Below are positions 33,331 through 44,779 of a DNA stretch of 64,000 nt, piece by piece. This DNA comes from Aphrocallistes beatrix (taxonomy: Eukaryota > Porifera > Hexactinellida > Sceptrulophora > Aphrocallistidae): the NCBI GenBank assembly GCA_963281255.1, contig OY725497.1:2108001-2172000 (forward strand), read 5' to 3'. The position numbers were made by a program, and so were the translations under genes. The notes beneath the pieces were generated by a model. It ran no database searches. It was not told where the DNA came from and saw nothing but the letters and a program-made list of their open reading frames with translations. Positions within the stretch are counted from its first letter, which is position 1, and the number at the start of each line of letters is the position of its first letter.

Positions 33331-34739
33331 GAAATACTAATCTTCCCAAAGTATTCGTACATCCTAATATTTTCCATACAAATAATAACAATAAGTTAAG
33401 TATTTTTAGCAAATCTATACTAGTGGTGAGTGACAAACTTTTTAATTTGTCTTAAATTCATTCTCTAAATATTCAATTGTTATACTTCCTAAAAGCACTG
33501 CTTATAATTAGCTATATGGAAATATTATTGTGTATTAATATTTTTGGCAGGACAGTAGCTATGCAACCATTGGTAATAAACTCGATTTTGTCTTGAGAGA
33601 GCATAATTATTGTGTGTGTAGGAATGCCAATTCAAGCCAGTCTATCATATTTAGATAATCGATCGCTCCATTTAGTTTTTCAAAACAGGCACTTAATCAG
33701 GTTATTCTAGAAATGAATGAATATAATTCAAACGAAAAATGATACCGACTTTTTTTAATTGTCGACAATAGTAATTCTCTTTCATGCTAAAATTTCGAGC
33801 GTTAGAAATTAGTGATTCCATAAAATTTGAGTGGAGTGGATTGGATTGGCATCCCAAACGGAGCGGGATAACTTGTTTAGACGAGGCGACGATCACTTTT
33901 ATACAAGTTACTGCATATTCGCATCGCGACCCTTATAAACAATTATCGTTGGAGAGGAACAGGATGGCTAGTGGGGGAGAACCAAGGCCGTAGGAGCAAG
34001 TGTGGTAGTAGGTGCGGTGGCTGTCGCACAAATATTTTTGTCCACCGCACCACGAATGGGAATTGGGGAGGAGGAGGCCATTACATCTAAAATTAAGCAC
34101 TAATTGGTGAATGCACACCGCTCTGTAAACCTAAGTCTGGAGAAACCGAGATGACATGTACAGGAGTCAGAAGAAGAATGCACATAGACTTTTAGTAATA
34201 TTTATCTATACTTTCCCATGTTTGAATGTTACTTTTATTCGAACTAAATTATTATTTATATTTTAGTCATCAATTCTAGACATTTGGCTATTAGTTCTTA
34301 AAGAAATTAGCGTTACATGCTTTGAAAGTAGACAATGTTAGTATCATTTTAAGGGCAGAGTCATTGTACGTAATTCATGGCTGCATGTTTAAAATTTAAG
34401 ATTTATAAACAAATTTGAATCCAGATTCATCAACAAGGACATCTCCAAACATGAAGATAAAAATAAAAATTCGTTGAAACACTTGAAACCATAATATCAA
34501 AGGAATGAGAACATATTTAAATGGTGACTCTTGATCTCAGGATATCATATAAAAGAGAGACGCAATTGGTATCAAAATAAACATCTTAAATCTACTGTGA
34601 ATAGGTACATAGTATTTTCGTTAATAATTAAAGCTATGGTAAAGAGGAAGGCATTGTTATTGAAACAGTTACTTGCGAGCATCATTCAATGTCAGGAAAT
34701 AGAGAGTATTGAATATTATTAGCATTGCCTAAGTTTTAT
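33331..34739. other. Non-coding 3' part of the Ginger-like element
   Basis: A degraded Tc1-type MITE is suggested by CAAAGTATTCGTACATCC near 33345 and TTTTTGGCAGGACAGTAG near 33540. Otherwise AT-rich with no recognised gene; a short frame at 33784-33993 has no known motif. Confidence 0.35.
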
Positions 34740-35070
34740 TTGAGTGTGGGGGATGTAAATCTCACGCTACGAAGATATTCCTGCCTTATCAATTGAAGAG
34801 GGTAAGAATCTCACGCTACTATAATTTCCCTAATATAAGGGTATAAGAATCTCACGGGTGTGGAAATCTCACGCAACAGTACTAGGAATATTAATTATTA
34901 TTCTCAATTATCTCAAAATATTCGGGGTTAGGGGCCTCAAGGAAATTTGTGGATTTTCAGGGTACTTTTGTTATTTTATGTAATATTTGGTTCGAATATA
35001 CCTAAATCAGCAGTATAAATGCGAATAAATGTCTGTGAATGCTTTTGTTCATTTTTAGTGCAGCTCCTAT

Positions 35071-35235
35071 CAGGGGCGGTCCCAGGGGGAGGGCACCCGG
35101 GGCATTTGCCCCAGGTATGATTTTGCGGCCCCGGATTTCATTCGACGACCTAAGCCAAAATCATAGTAAGGCCCCGGATATTTTTTCTTTGGCCCCGCCT
35201 CGCCCCGATTTGGAAAATTCCTATGACCGCCCCTG
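35071..35235. mobile_element. hAT MITE with perfect 8-bp target duplication
   Basis: CAGGGGCGGTC and GACCGCCCCTG are the ends; GCTCCTAT occurs on both sides (35063-35070 and 35236-35243). 165 bp and strongly GC-rich against its surroundings. A related uninserted flank (CAGCTCCTGGAAGATGCC) is near 52090. Confidence 0.92.
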
Positions 35236-35288
35236 GCTCCTATAGGGAGATGCCTTTATGGCATGGACGGAGTATCTCTTCCGTTCGT

Positions 35289-35661
35289 ATGTATGAATGT
35301 ATGTATGTATGTATGTATGTATGTATGTATGTATGTATGTATGTATGTATGTATGTATGTATGTATGTATGTATGTATGTATGTATGTATGTATGTATGT
35401 ATGTATGTATGTATGTATGTATGTATGTATGTATGTATGTATGTATGTATGTATGTATGTATGTATGTATGTATGTATGTATGTATGTATGTATGTATGT
35501 ATGTATGTATGTATGTATGTATGTATGTATGTATGTATGTATGTATGTATGTATGTATGTATGTATGTATGTATGTATGTATGTATGTATGTATGTATGT
35601 ATGTATGTATGTATGTATGTATGTATGTATGTATGTATGTATGTATGTATGTATGTATGTA
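35289..35661. repeat. (GTAT)n microsatellite, about 370 bp
   Basis: About 92 near-perfect tetranucleotide units. All three plus frames encode Met-Tyr-Val-Cys repeats, which are artefacts and not proteins. Confidence 0.98.
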
Positions 35662-36242
35662 CGTACGCGCGCTACTGCGAAATCTAATAATACAAGTACA
35701 ATTACTCGAATGACACTATCATCAATTATTTTATAATTTAGTAAACAAATATCCAGAATTTTCCAAGCAAGGCGTTGCCCACCACTAACCCCCCTCCCTA
35801 CGCCCTTGGCTCAGAAGTTAATTTAAACCAAATTATAATTATTAATTCCATAAGATGCATTCAATTAACTCCGCATCACTTATATCCTCACACAAATTCG
35901 AACTCTTTTGTTGGAAGCATGAAATATGAAGTGATGACTGCACCTACTTGACTCATATTCCAGTAGTCTAGGCTATTCTAGATTTTGAATTATGCTGTTG
36001 TTGCGAGGAGAACTTAAAATATTAATAATCATTCACTATTATACGTTTTATAACAGATTATTATAGTAATTATAATTTGTAATACAATAGTTCTCGAAGG
36101 GTGGCCCAGGCTCCACCGCCCTAGGATCTGCTACTGGCATCGGGTTCATCTACAAGTAGGTCTCTTTCAATAGTTAAATCGTCTACACGGTTGACTACGT
36201 TTTATGTATTGATGTACTGAATATCCAGCAATAAACGCTAAG
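35662..36242. other. No gene recognised
   Basis: AT-rich unique-looking sequence without long frames or clear inverted repeats. Confidence 0.4.
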
Positions 36243-37450
36243 TACTGAAGGACTTGGAAACTACATTCGATGAATAGCTTCTCAGCAGTTACAGAGGCAC
36301 ATGAAGACGGACGATACAAGGACGGTTCTTATATAGACTAGATATCATAATAGCGAAAACAGTATTGGTAGGATTATCGGAATAATTAGAAGCAAACAAT
36401 CTTCTTCCTTTGTAAGAAATGTCTGATTTCACGTAAATTTCATCCATTTGCATAATGGTATGTCGTTGTTCTGAATTAAACCCTTGTGTTGCCAAAAGTT
36501 GAATATTACTTTTGTAAAGTATTGGAATAAGGAAGAGATCTGCAATACATTCTCTAGAGATAATGATATGATGCTGGGGAAATAAGATGTGTTTTGAGAG
36601 ATAAAATCTGCGTCATCACGTAATGCCTTCGCCTGTTTTTCGGGGCAAGACTTTTCTAAATAATAAATTGGAGTCTACAAACCTCAGGGTAAGGAATCAA
36701 TTCATCGTCAGATTTAGAATCGTACATATTATCTTAAAATGTTGGATATGAATTTCAGCCGATGTGATATGAGATGCATCATCAGAATTTGTGGGAATAT
36801 CCTCCGAGGTAGTGTATACTGATGATGGAGTAGAAATATCATTTAGAACCAATTCAAGTTGATGAATATCACAAAGTTATATGAGGAACTGGAAAATATT
36901 CACCCTTATGGTATGCTTTTATAGACAAGTCAAATTCTACCGATATGTACATATTCAATTCAATCCTACAATTATCGATACCAGGACGCTTAAAAATTAA
37001 TGTATATTCGTCTGCATACCATGTGGATCATTTATTATAACCTGGAAGAAAGTGTAACTTAGCTCGTATATCTTGGAAACTCTGAATCTTGATCTTCTCC
37101 TCTTCTACTCCTGACCATAGTCTTAATGAAACAGCTTCATTGAGAAGTTCATCTTTGTGCTCTAGAGAGAGACTGATACGTTTGGTGGCTGAGTGGGGAG
37201 CTGAATAGTATGAAGGACATCCTGGTAGTATTTTCGGTACAATTCCATCTTCCAGCTTAAGGTGGGTACGTTTCTGTCTCCATTTGGCACTATGTATGTA
37301 GTTTCGATTTAATCCTTTCTAAAGTGTTTGGAGCATACGTATACACCTTTTAGATCGTCTATATCCTCCTATATAGGAATTATAGACAGGCATGTCTCAA
37401 TTCATCCGGCTTATGTGTAATCGTGAATACAGGAATTGTATCAGTTGGAT
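36243..37450 (-). pseudogene. THAP9 / P-element-like transposase relic
   Basis: Read on the minus strand from about 37430. VFTITHKPDELRHACL and YVCSKHFRKD (near 37330-37350) are the second half of a THAP zinc finger with the CxxH pair. LEDGIVPKILPGCPSYY (near 37200-37260) is the typical segment after the finger, followed by a helical stretch (LEHKDELLNEAV) and FLPG near 37045. A WYADEYTLIFKRPGID scrap sits near 36975-37020, and QMDEIYVKSDISYKGRRLF (about 36379-36440) matches the RNase-H-like core of P/THAP9 proteins. Several stops and frame changes separate these blocks. Two distinct landmark regions make the family call good. Confidence 0.7.
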
Positions 37451-37899
37451 TATAGTCACTTGAATAACCTGGCGCAGAACTTGTATTGGGCATGATTGTA
37501 GTGATTCTAAGATAACTAACAAGACAGAAAACGTACTAGAAAGCGTCAGAAAGGAATCAGACATAAAAAGACAATAAAATAAAAAATTGTCCTTTTCATG
37601 ATGAATTTTCAAAAATCTCAATATATTAAGGCGATATGCATACATCCCGTGGCCAGACAATGCTGGTCTGTATTTGCATTAAAAATCAGTATGTTAAAGA
37701 GGTTACAAAATTATTTACTTAATAGTAGCCATTGACTGATTGAATCTAATTGACTGATTGAATCTAACATTTGCATACTTAACTGATCACTGTTGATGCC
37801 AATGTGTTAACTAATTTCAAAAATATAGGCCATTTTGATTATTTAAAATGGTCATAGCCAGCATTTGAACCCTTTAAAGTTGGGGTCTATGGGGTTAAA

Positions 37900-37970
37900 A
37901 GATTCCCACATGCCAAAAATCAGCTTTCTGAGCCTGGCAGTTTCTTCAATCAATTCGTTACAGATAGATA
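37900..37970 (+). repeat. Family A tail fragment
   Basis: Only the last 70 bp (TTCTTCAATCAATTCGTTAC and upstream) with a short TA region and a decayed 26-bp motif near 37998. Confidence 0.65.
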
Positions 37971-39069
37971 TACTTGTATACACAAATTAATGCACACTAA
38001 TCGAGTTTTAACAACGGTCAACCTTTATCGAATTCCATATTTAGATAAAGGTTTGTATTGGGATCGCGGTTGGTCATCGAGGACCACCCGAAGGCAGCAA
38101 CATAGTGAGCGGCGGTAATGTAGGTGCCCTGGCATATAAGGAAGCGTGACCAAGGTGGGTTCACAGAGTCGAGGGTCACCCTCCAGATGAGTCTCTGGAA
38201 AACTTCATTGGACAGTATAACTGTCCAGTATGCGATTCGAACGAATAGTTATTTGTGGTCCCGCGATCTCTCTCACAGCCTCTACCATTTACATTATATA
38301 TTATACAATACCGAGATTATCTACTACAACGTAGCAATCGCTGTAGAGTGTATTTGGTCTAACCCCCAGAAACACATACGCACAATATATCATAGTAGAG
38401 GGATACTATGTAATCCTTACTACTTGTATTAATCAGGAGAATTATTTTCAAAGGTGGAGTAGTACCAATTCTGGTAAATGCTTATCCTTCTTACTATTAA
38501 AACTCGGTAAATGTGTGTATATGTTACTTTCCACATCGAGGAACCGTCCATAGCGATGAAATCCTCGTTATGGATTAGTCCATATTGAGGAATGGATTAA
38601 TTTCTACTTTTATTCGTATTTGAGTTGAAAATATATTATTGTGGTGACATAAGAAATTTGTTTGGGATTTTAGTGTAGAGAATGTTGGAAAAGGAATTTG
38701 CGGTTATTATATAATTTCAAAGAGAAATTCAGGCGCATGTCCATTTCCTAAACAAGTATAATATATTTCGCAATACAAATGGGCACATTAGTGGAGTAGA
38801 TAAAACTTGTCCATTGATCAAATGATTCAAGCGAGCGAACAACTTCCTCTTATAATGTATGATGCGTATTGCCGTCCAGAGCATGCGGAGGATATCGAGC
38901 AGTTCTTCCGTTTTTTTCCATTTGCGGTCATTTCTTTGTCAAAAAATATATATTTCTCGACTATTCATTGACTTTCTTCTAACACAAATTCTATGGATAA
39001 TTTTAAATATATTATAAAATTGCCAATCTGATCATATATGTGCCCTAGTGTGGTTATTATGCTAAACAA
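37971..39069. other. No gene recognised
   Basis: 38030-38230 is somewhat GC-richer (phrases GGTCATCGAGGACCACCC, CGAGGGTCACCCTCCAGA) and could be a fragment of a retroelement, but no domain is readable. A 26-bp motif copy lies near 38490-38512. The remainder is AT-rich. Confidence 0.35.
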
Positions 39070-39965
39070 TCAATATACTATCGTGAATGATTTATTGATA
39101 TTAATTGCACTGTATCCTATTGAGTATTAAATTTTAGATCTTTATCATGTGATGATATAACATCTTTCGAAAATCCAGAATTGGAAACAAAAAGTCTTAG
39201 ACTCTCGTTCTAACTTCCTAATATACTTTATAGAAGCTCTTTATTCAATCTAAACTGATGGATTATACTTTGTAGTGCTAGAAATATGAATTGAATTATT
39301 CTTCACAATTAGTTCAAAATTTTCGGGGTTAGTGGCCTCAACGAAATTGGTGGTTTTTCTGTGTACTTTAGCTATTATCCCCAAAATTTGGTTAGACTGT
39401 ATCTAAATCATCAGTATAAATGGGAATAGATGCCTGTAAGTGCTTCTCTTTATCCTTAATACCTCATTTACATTGTTCTTCACATTTGAACTTAGAATCC
39501 CTATATCTCGGTACTATAAAATTTTAAAATTTACCCTATTTCAAATAACAAAAGGTTAAAATTGGTTTGAGATAGAGGGTTTAAAATTTCAAGTGTTGTT
39601 CCTTATCATTATACGATTAACGTAGGCCATTCGATTTTCGGCATCATAACTTAGTGATATTATTGCTTATTTACCAAAAAAGGAGAAGTTTTTAAGATAC
39701 TTTCTTTTCAGACATATAAAATTTACAATTTTGTCATTTTAACTTTATTTTGGTCCTATGAGGTGGCAAATATGATAGACTATCTATCATGCGATTTTGA
39801 TACATTTGTTTCCTTGACTTGTCCTAAAATTTATTATGAATTTCCAGGGATCTAGCATTAGGTTGTGCTAGTGAAAACCGAAAAAACAGACTTAGAGACA
39901 CTGTATCTAAAAAACTATAAATGAGAATCGAAAGCGGTTTGGAACACGTAATTATTTTCTTGAAT
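39070..39965 (-). mobile_element. Fragment of the TTAA-family element (uninserted at the Ginger site)
   Basis: It aligns, inverted, with about 56935-57815 of the full copy, including TCGGGGTTAGTGGCCTCAA and GACACTGTATCTAAAAAA. At 39275-39285 it reads straight through the point where the Ginger-like element sits in the 25-35 kb copy (TAGTGCTAG against TAGTAC...GTACTAG). Confidence 0.8.
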
Positions 39966-40021
39966 AAGACACGTGATTACGCTTAGCATCTAAAAAAAGA
40001 AAAATAATTTTCATAAAGATC

Positions 40022-40985
40022 ATGATCATCTTCTGTACACAGCGTACCCTGGATATGTTGAAAAGTTCCCAATGTTGGCTTGTTCATGTCACATTTAAGA
40101 CAGCTCCTAATCTCATTGCCCAAGTGTATGTGTTTCATGCACTCCGCAGAGGCCCGGGGGCCCTAAAGATGGCCTTCTGTTGCCCAGATTGTTCATTCTC
40201 TTACCTAATAAAACCCAAGCTACCATCACACGATTGTGGCAAAATATCCAGTTACTCTCCCCTAATGCTCAACCATCTCGGATTCTTATGGAGTTTGACA
40301 AGGCTGCCATTAACAGTTTCCATTAGGTTTGTCTTGCTACACAAGTGAAGTGCTGCTTGTCTAACCTCACACATAATATCTGGCACAATGTACAAGTTGA
40401 AGGACTGCCGGTTGTTTACAACCAAGAAGAGGAATTATCTTCACGTATACACCTGTTGCCAGCACTCGCCTTTGCTTCACCCGTTGATATACTCGAGGTG
40501 TTTGGTGATGTCGTACCGGAACTTCCAACGCCCCAAGCTGCTGGTATTGTTCTATACTTTGAGGAAACCTATGTCGGGCGTAAATTCCCTGTTGGTACCT
40601 AGCAGGAATCAGGATCTCTTGTTCCCAATTGAGATGTTGTGGATCTCAGTATCCTTTGTTTCCAATTGAGATGTTGGGCTACCTCGTACAATGAATGCAG
40701 TTGAAGCATGGCATCGCTCTTTCAATGCTGTTGTTGGCTGACTTCCAAATATAAGTTTAGCACTGACTTGATGCGAGACAGCCACTTATGGAAGTACGTC
40801 AAGCTAGGTTTATTGCTGGTACTAAGCCTCCTCCACGTAGGAAATACCAGGCAATCGAGGAAGCCTTGAAGCAACTGTTTACCAGCTATGTGTGGTGGCC
40901 AACCATGGGATGCTTGAGGTGTAGCACACAATTTCAATTTAGAGGCAGATTAAGATGTAAGAGAGATTGCTTCAAAATAGTATTT
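40022..40985 (+). pseudogene. MULE-type transposase relic
   Basis: Fragments in shifting frames match the Mutator-like (MULE) transposase family seen beside FLYWCH domains in invertebrates: SSQCWLVHVTFKTAPNL (first catalytic Asp position replaced by His-Val), a GCC-rich break, QNIQLLSPNAQPSRILMEFDKAAINS near 40220-40310 with the second Asp, KCCLSNLTHNIW, then LPALAFASPVDILEVFG, YFEETYVGR, NAVEAWHRSFN near 40690 with the region of the third acid, and EVRQARFIAGTKPPPRRKYQ. Several stops. No TIR was identified. Confidence 0.65.
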
Positions 40986-41619
40986 TAAATCAGCTGGAAA
41001 ACAATTGCTTCCAGCCTGCTTCAGGTGCATAGTTTTTCCTACATTTAGAAGCCTTAGTGCCAACATGATCTACTTAATACACAGCGTATATGTTACCGAG
41101 AAGACATGAAAAAATCCTAGATAACTCGAATATATTTTAATATACAAGCGAGCAGTATTATTAGCTATAGAAATAATAACTTGCAGTTGAATCGAATAAT
41201 TTCTCTTAGGGTTTATAATCTATACCTTTTGAGTAATGGCTTAAATATTTTTTTTCTCAAAGCAACTGAAGAGGCATATAGATTTCATTGAGTTTTTCAG
41301 ATTTTACGGATCTAGGTATTTGCATTGTTGCCTATCATAAAATCAAGTATTGGAAATGCAGAAAACGATGTTTAAAATGAGCAGAACAGCAAAATTTTCC
41401 GCTCTAAAAGAGCCAATTCCGCAATCGCATGACATATCAAATTTTTGACGCTACATTGCAGCACTTGATATGATGTTTCTATATGGTAATACTACATTTT
41501 TAAGGGCAATCGGATAAGGTTTTTGATTTATCGGTCTAATTAAATTTTGAACTGTGTTTAAAATTTCTTCTATTTTACATGCCTTCTCGGTGACATACTA
41601 CACGGCCGTGTATTAGTAG
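40986..41619. other. Spacer between inverted MULE fragments
   Basis: AT-rich; no frame or repeat recognised apart from a weak inverted relation between the MULE pieces on either side. Confidence 0.35.
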
Positions 41620-41772
41620 ACTAGGGTGTCAGCAGTAAACTTAGCTTGACGTACTTCCACATGTCTCTGTTCACGCTTCAAGGCAGTAATAAACTTCCAA
41701 ATATATGAGAGTTGACAGCCAATAGTAGAATTGAAAGAGCGGTGCCATGCTTCAACTGCATTATATTCCGAT
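41620..41772 (-). pseudogene. MULE transposase fragment, inverted
   Basis: On the minus strand it reads NAVEAWHRSFNSTIGCQLSY and EVRQAKFTADT, the same segment as 40690-40840 on the plus strand. It is a better-preserved piece of a second copy. Confidence 0.65.
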
Positions 41773-41779
41773 GATGGCT

Positions 41780-43050
41780 GAACTTACTGCCCCCTCTATG
41801 CACTGACAAAGAAAAGATATCATGGTTATGACAGAGAAATCTTCGATGTATTAAAGGACAGCCATTTTATGAGGCAGAAGCTAGTGCGTCAGAAGTCGCA
41901 GCAGTCGATTGCAGATATATTGGAAGGGCAGAAACGTGATCCCGTCATTCAGGTGAATTTCTTTTGGGCTAAGATGGCGAGAACACGAAACAATACTGTC
42001 CTATATTCCTCCTATGCCAGCGTGCGAAATCATCAAACAAGGCTAAAACAACGCATCAATACCATGGTATTAGAAGAGAACGTTCCTATGTTTGCAGTGA
42101 GCGTAGATATATCGGCACACTTCCTTGGGAAGATGGCGAATTCGGTCATTTTTACTTATCGGTGACCCTTTCACGAGATTAATTGAATTGATACAACTTC
42201 GCGATCAGTCGTATCGAAGTGCCATGACAGCATTTGAACAGGGTTGAGTGTATCGGGAGCATGGGATCCCGGACATTATATTAACCGACAAAGGATCTCA
42301 GTTGGATAGAGTTTTGTGACCCCTCGGGATCGAGAAGCGTCAATCATCTCCATACCATCCTCAATGCGATGGAATGGCCGGGAGGAATGTTGGTTTTGCT
42401 AAACAGATGATATTGTGTCTTTTGTTGGATCATCAACTACCGGAGAGATGACGGCTACAATCTCGCGGAGGTAGCATTCCACTGTAATTGCATGGGAAAT
42501 ACATCAAGCAAAGGTTTGTCCTTTTTTATTGACCAATAGAAGAAGGCAGCCACGATCTCCCCAAGAACTTTGGTGTTATGGTTTGAAGGATGGGGAACGA
42601 AAGTATCATGGAAATATCTCATGGGAAGACATTGCAGAGAAACGGGCCGAGTTTAACACTGTGGCAAAAGAGAACATCCGAAAGAATCTCGCGAGATTCA
42701 GACAACGCATTAATGGGAACAAACACGATGCTTGGGTAGAGAAAGGGTACTTGGTGATGATGCGCAATAATGCCAGAGATGACTCGTTCGATCCAAGATA
42801 TGATAATCCCTTTGAAGTAATCGACAGGAAGGGATCAGACATGAAGCTCCGTATGAGGAAGTTCGAAATAGGTATGGTGGAAAACGTGCGAGACACAGGA
42901 CTAAATGGATACATCTCGACAGATGCAAGCAGTATATTAGCTCAGCTGTCGTGTTTCAAGCTCCCGATACGGAAAGCAACCCTGAGATGGTTAATACAGA
43001 AACGGGGGCTGTGGTTTTTGGGAACCAAGGTACTGCAGGCTAACATATGA
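41780..43050 (+). pseudogene. Ty3/gypsy-type integrase relic
   Basis: The 5' part (41869-42165) holds the zinc-binding and core start in damaged form. Near 42255-42360 GIPDIILTDKGSQ carries the second catalytic Asp, and SSPYHPQCDGM with the following residue region carries the Glu position (AERN expected; Ala-Gly-Arg-Asn here), so the Glu appears lost. The last frame (42529-43050) includes PRSPQELWCYG and a C-terminal module with WVEKGYLVMM and FEVIDR, like the GPY/F and post-integrase region of Ty3/gypsy elements. Stops at several points. No LTRs were found. Confidence 0.65.
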
Positions 43051-43865
43051 CCAATTCTACAATCAATGATCTCAGGAAGCGAGTAGAAACTGGTTATACC
43101 GAATACAATGCAACCGAAGAAGATCTTAGTGATGAAAGAGAAACGTTACCCAAGCCGCTTAAGGAGGCCGAATCAGTAATATAATGAATTTATTATTTGG
43201 AACAGAGTTTCAGACACAAGGAGAAGTCTGCACCTCGAGTAACCTGCGTTCCAATTAGAAGAAAGGAGAGGCTAAATGGGGGAAGTGAACATAGTAGAAT
43301 CGGATTTCTAGAGTAGTTGTTAGTGAACCACTTAGTTTGTTATTTGTCTGAAAAGGGCTCTTTTATATCTGACTATAGCCTTATACTCAACTAGATTTCT
43401 ATCATCACAACTGATTCCAATATTCAAATTGATTGGTTAACAAGAATTACGAACACAATTACTGCAAAAAGTCTTACTAGTAATAGAAATCATTATCAAA
43501 TTGTACGCATTTTAACAACAAATTAAGTGACACGATTATTTACATACAATTACTTGGATACTCATGACAGTCCGACTACTATAAAGTTAATAAGCCTTTC
43601 TACATCTAAATAAAAGAAGCATGGCGCACCTCCCTAGTGGTGGGCAGCCCTGTCCAGCTGAACACTCTGAAAGTGCCTTAATCGGATCTGGATACACAAA
43701 GTGGCCTTTCGGACACGTGGTTTCTGCAAGCCACGCAGCGCAAGCAAATGACATAGGCGCGAACTATATAAATTCCCGAGGTAGTATCGCCCAAAATAGA
43801 TTAATGGTGATTAAATTTTAAACAAACTTAGGTTAAATAAATCGCAGTTCACAGACTATTTTAGC
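43051..43865. other. No gene recognised; decayed family A/B head
   Basis: Near 43700-43750 GGACACGTGGTTTCTGCAAG and CACGCAGCGCAAGCAAATG resemble a minus-oriented family A/B head. The rest is AT-rich. Confidence 0.35.
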
Positions 43866-44330
43866 GTTTTAATATACATCACTTTTCGCAAGCTGTTCTT
43901 TGCGACGAACTCGTACACCACTTCGCGTATGCCCAGCAAGTCGACGTAATCACTGTTTAACTTCAATGTTGCTAAGTGATTCATCCGTCCATGAGTCATT
44001 GAAATTCTCAGCCATGTCTCGATTATCCTAAGAGCGGAAAAACGAGCTCTGTGGCTATAGCTGATGCCAGTAGGGTGAAATATTCCTTACCATGACATCA
44101 TGCCGGTGCAGGCTGCTTTGAAGACATCGTTTTCCTTAAGAATCACCCGACACTCCTCGGTAGTGGTGGTTTCTGTCTGGTCGTTAGGCTTTGCTTGAAA
44201 AAATCATGGGTGCACTTTGTCGTGCAAAGCACCCCCGGAGGGATAACATTCAAGTCGGAAGAGTACCTCTCGCAGATGACACCGACGAACTCGGATGTTG
44301 AATCACAGATGACCCCCTTTCAAGACTCTC
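43866..44330 (-). pseudogene. hAT transposase C-terminal relic (dimerisation region)
   Basis: On the minus strand near 43900-44030: FSALRIIETWLRISMT, then GRMNHLATL and DLLGIREVVYEFVAKNS, which match the hAT C-terminal dimerisation motif as in ZMYM1-like proteins. Upstream (44330-44250) reads EFVGVICERYSSDLNV; a stop-containing stretch lies between. GC-richer than its surroundings. Confidence 0.55.
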
Positions 44331-44779
44331 AACCTGTGAAGCTACCAAATCGTGATATTTAGGATTTTCTCACGATTTGGTCATGACACAGTAAAATCTC
44401 ACGATCGCATCTTATCGTGAGATATCATAAAAGCTATCATGATCCAATTAATATTATGAATAAATATCCTCATAATTCATCAATTTGAAAAATTTGAATA
44501 AATATTTTTTTTCTGAATAATTCCATTATTCTTCTACTTGCTTTCAAACAAAATACACCACACTTCATCCAATGGTAGTTGTACGATCTACTCCAAACGC
44601 CATGTCGTAGTGATAGTCCCATATTTCAATTGGGAACAGGAGATCCTGCGTAGTTACCAGGTTTTCTCAAGGTATAGAACTAGACCAGTGGCTTGGGACA
44701 AACTAGATAGAACCTAGACAGCATAGTAATTCAACGTGCCCAGAACCGCTGAAGCTCCTGTAAAATTTGGGTGAGAGGG

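Larger units (their letters stand above)
27956..34878 (+). mobile_element. Ginger1-like DNA transposon, complete (6.9 kb)
   Basis: Ends TGTTGCGTGAGATTTCCACA at 27956 and its complement closing at 34878, flanked by GTAC (27952-27955 and 34879-34882). Each end carries repeated GTGAGATTC / GTGAGATTTCC words over about 130-180 bp, so the TIRs are long and internally repetitive. The uninserted version of the flanking repeat is visible at 39254-39300 and, inverted, at 57570-57625, confirming both cut points. The interior holds a multi-exon integrase gene ending in an OTU-like domain. TIRs with a 4-bp duplication and a Gypsy-like integrase but no LTR, RT or gag define Ginger1. Two pogo-like MITEs and a tandem repeat lie inside. 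Confidence 0.9.
25172..35055 (-). mobile_element. Host copy of the TTAA-family element, invaded by Tc1 and Ginger
   Basis: Segments 25172-25265, 27763-27955 and 34883-35055 are consecutive pieces of the element whose full copy is at 56820-58757, here inverted. The Tc1 at 25266-27760 sits at a TA, and the Ginger-like element at 27956-34878 sits at a GTAC. Both cut points can be read off because the sequence is continuous in the other copy. The host itself is truncated at both ends. Confidence 0.8.

Noticed and set aside
35223..35736. Three overlapping frames of 138-157 codons with Met-Tyr-Val-Cys repeats
   Set aside because: They are translation of the GTAT microsatellite.
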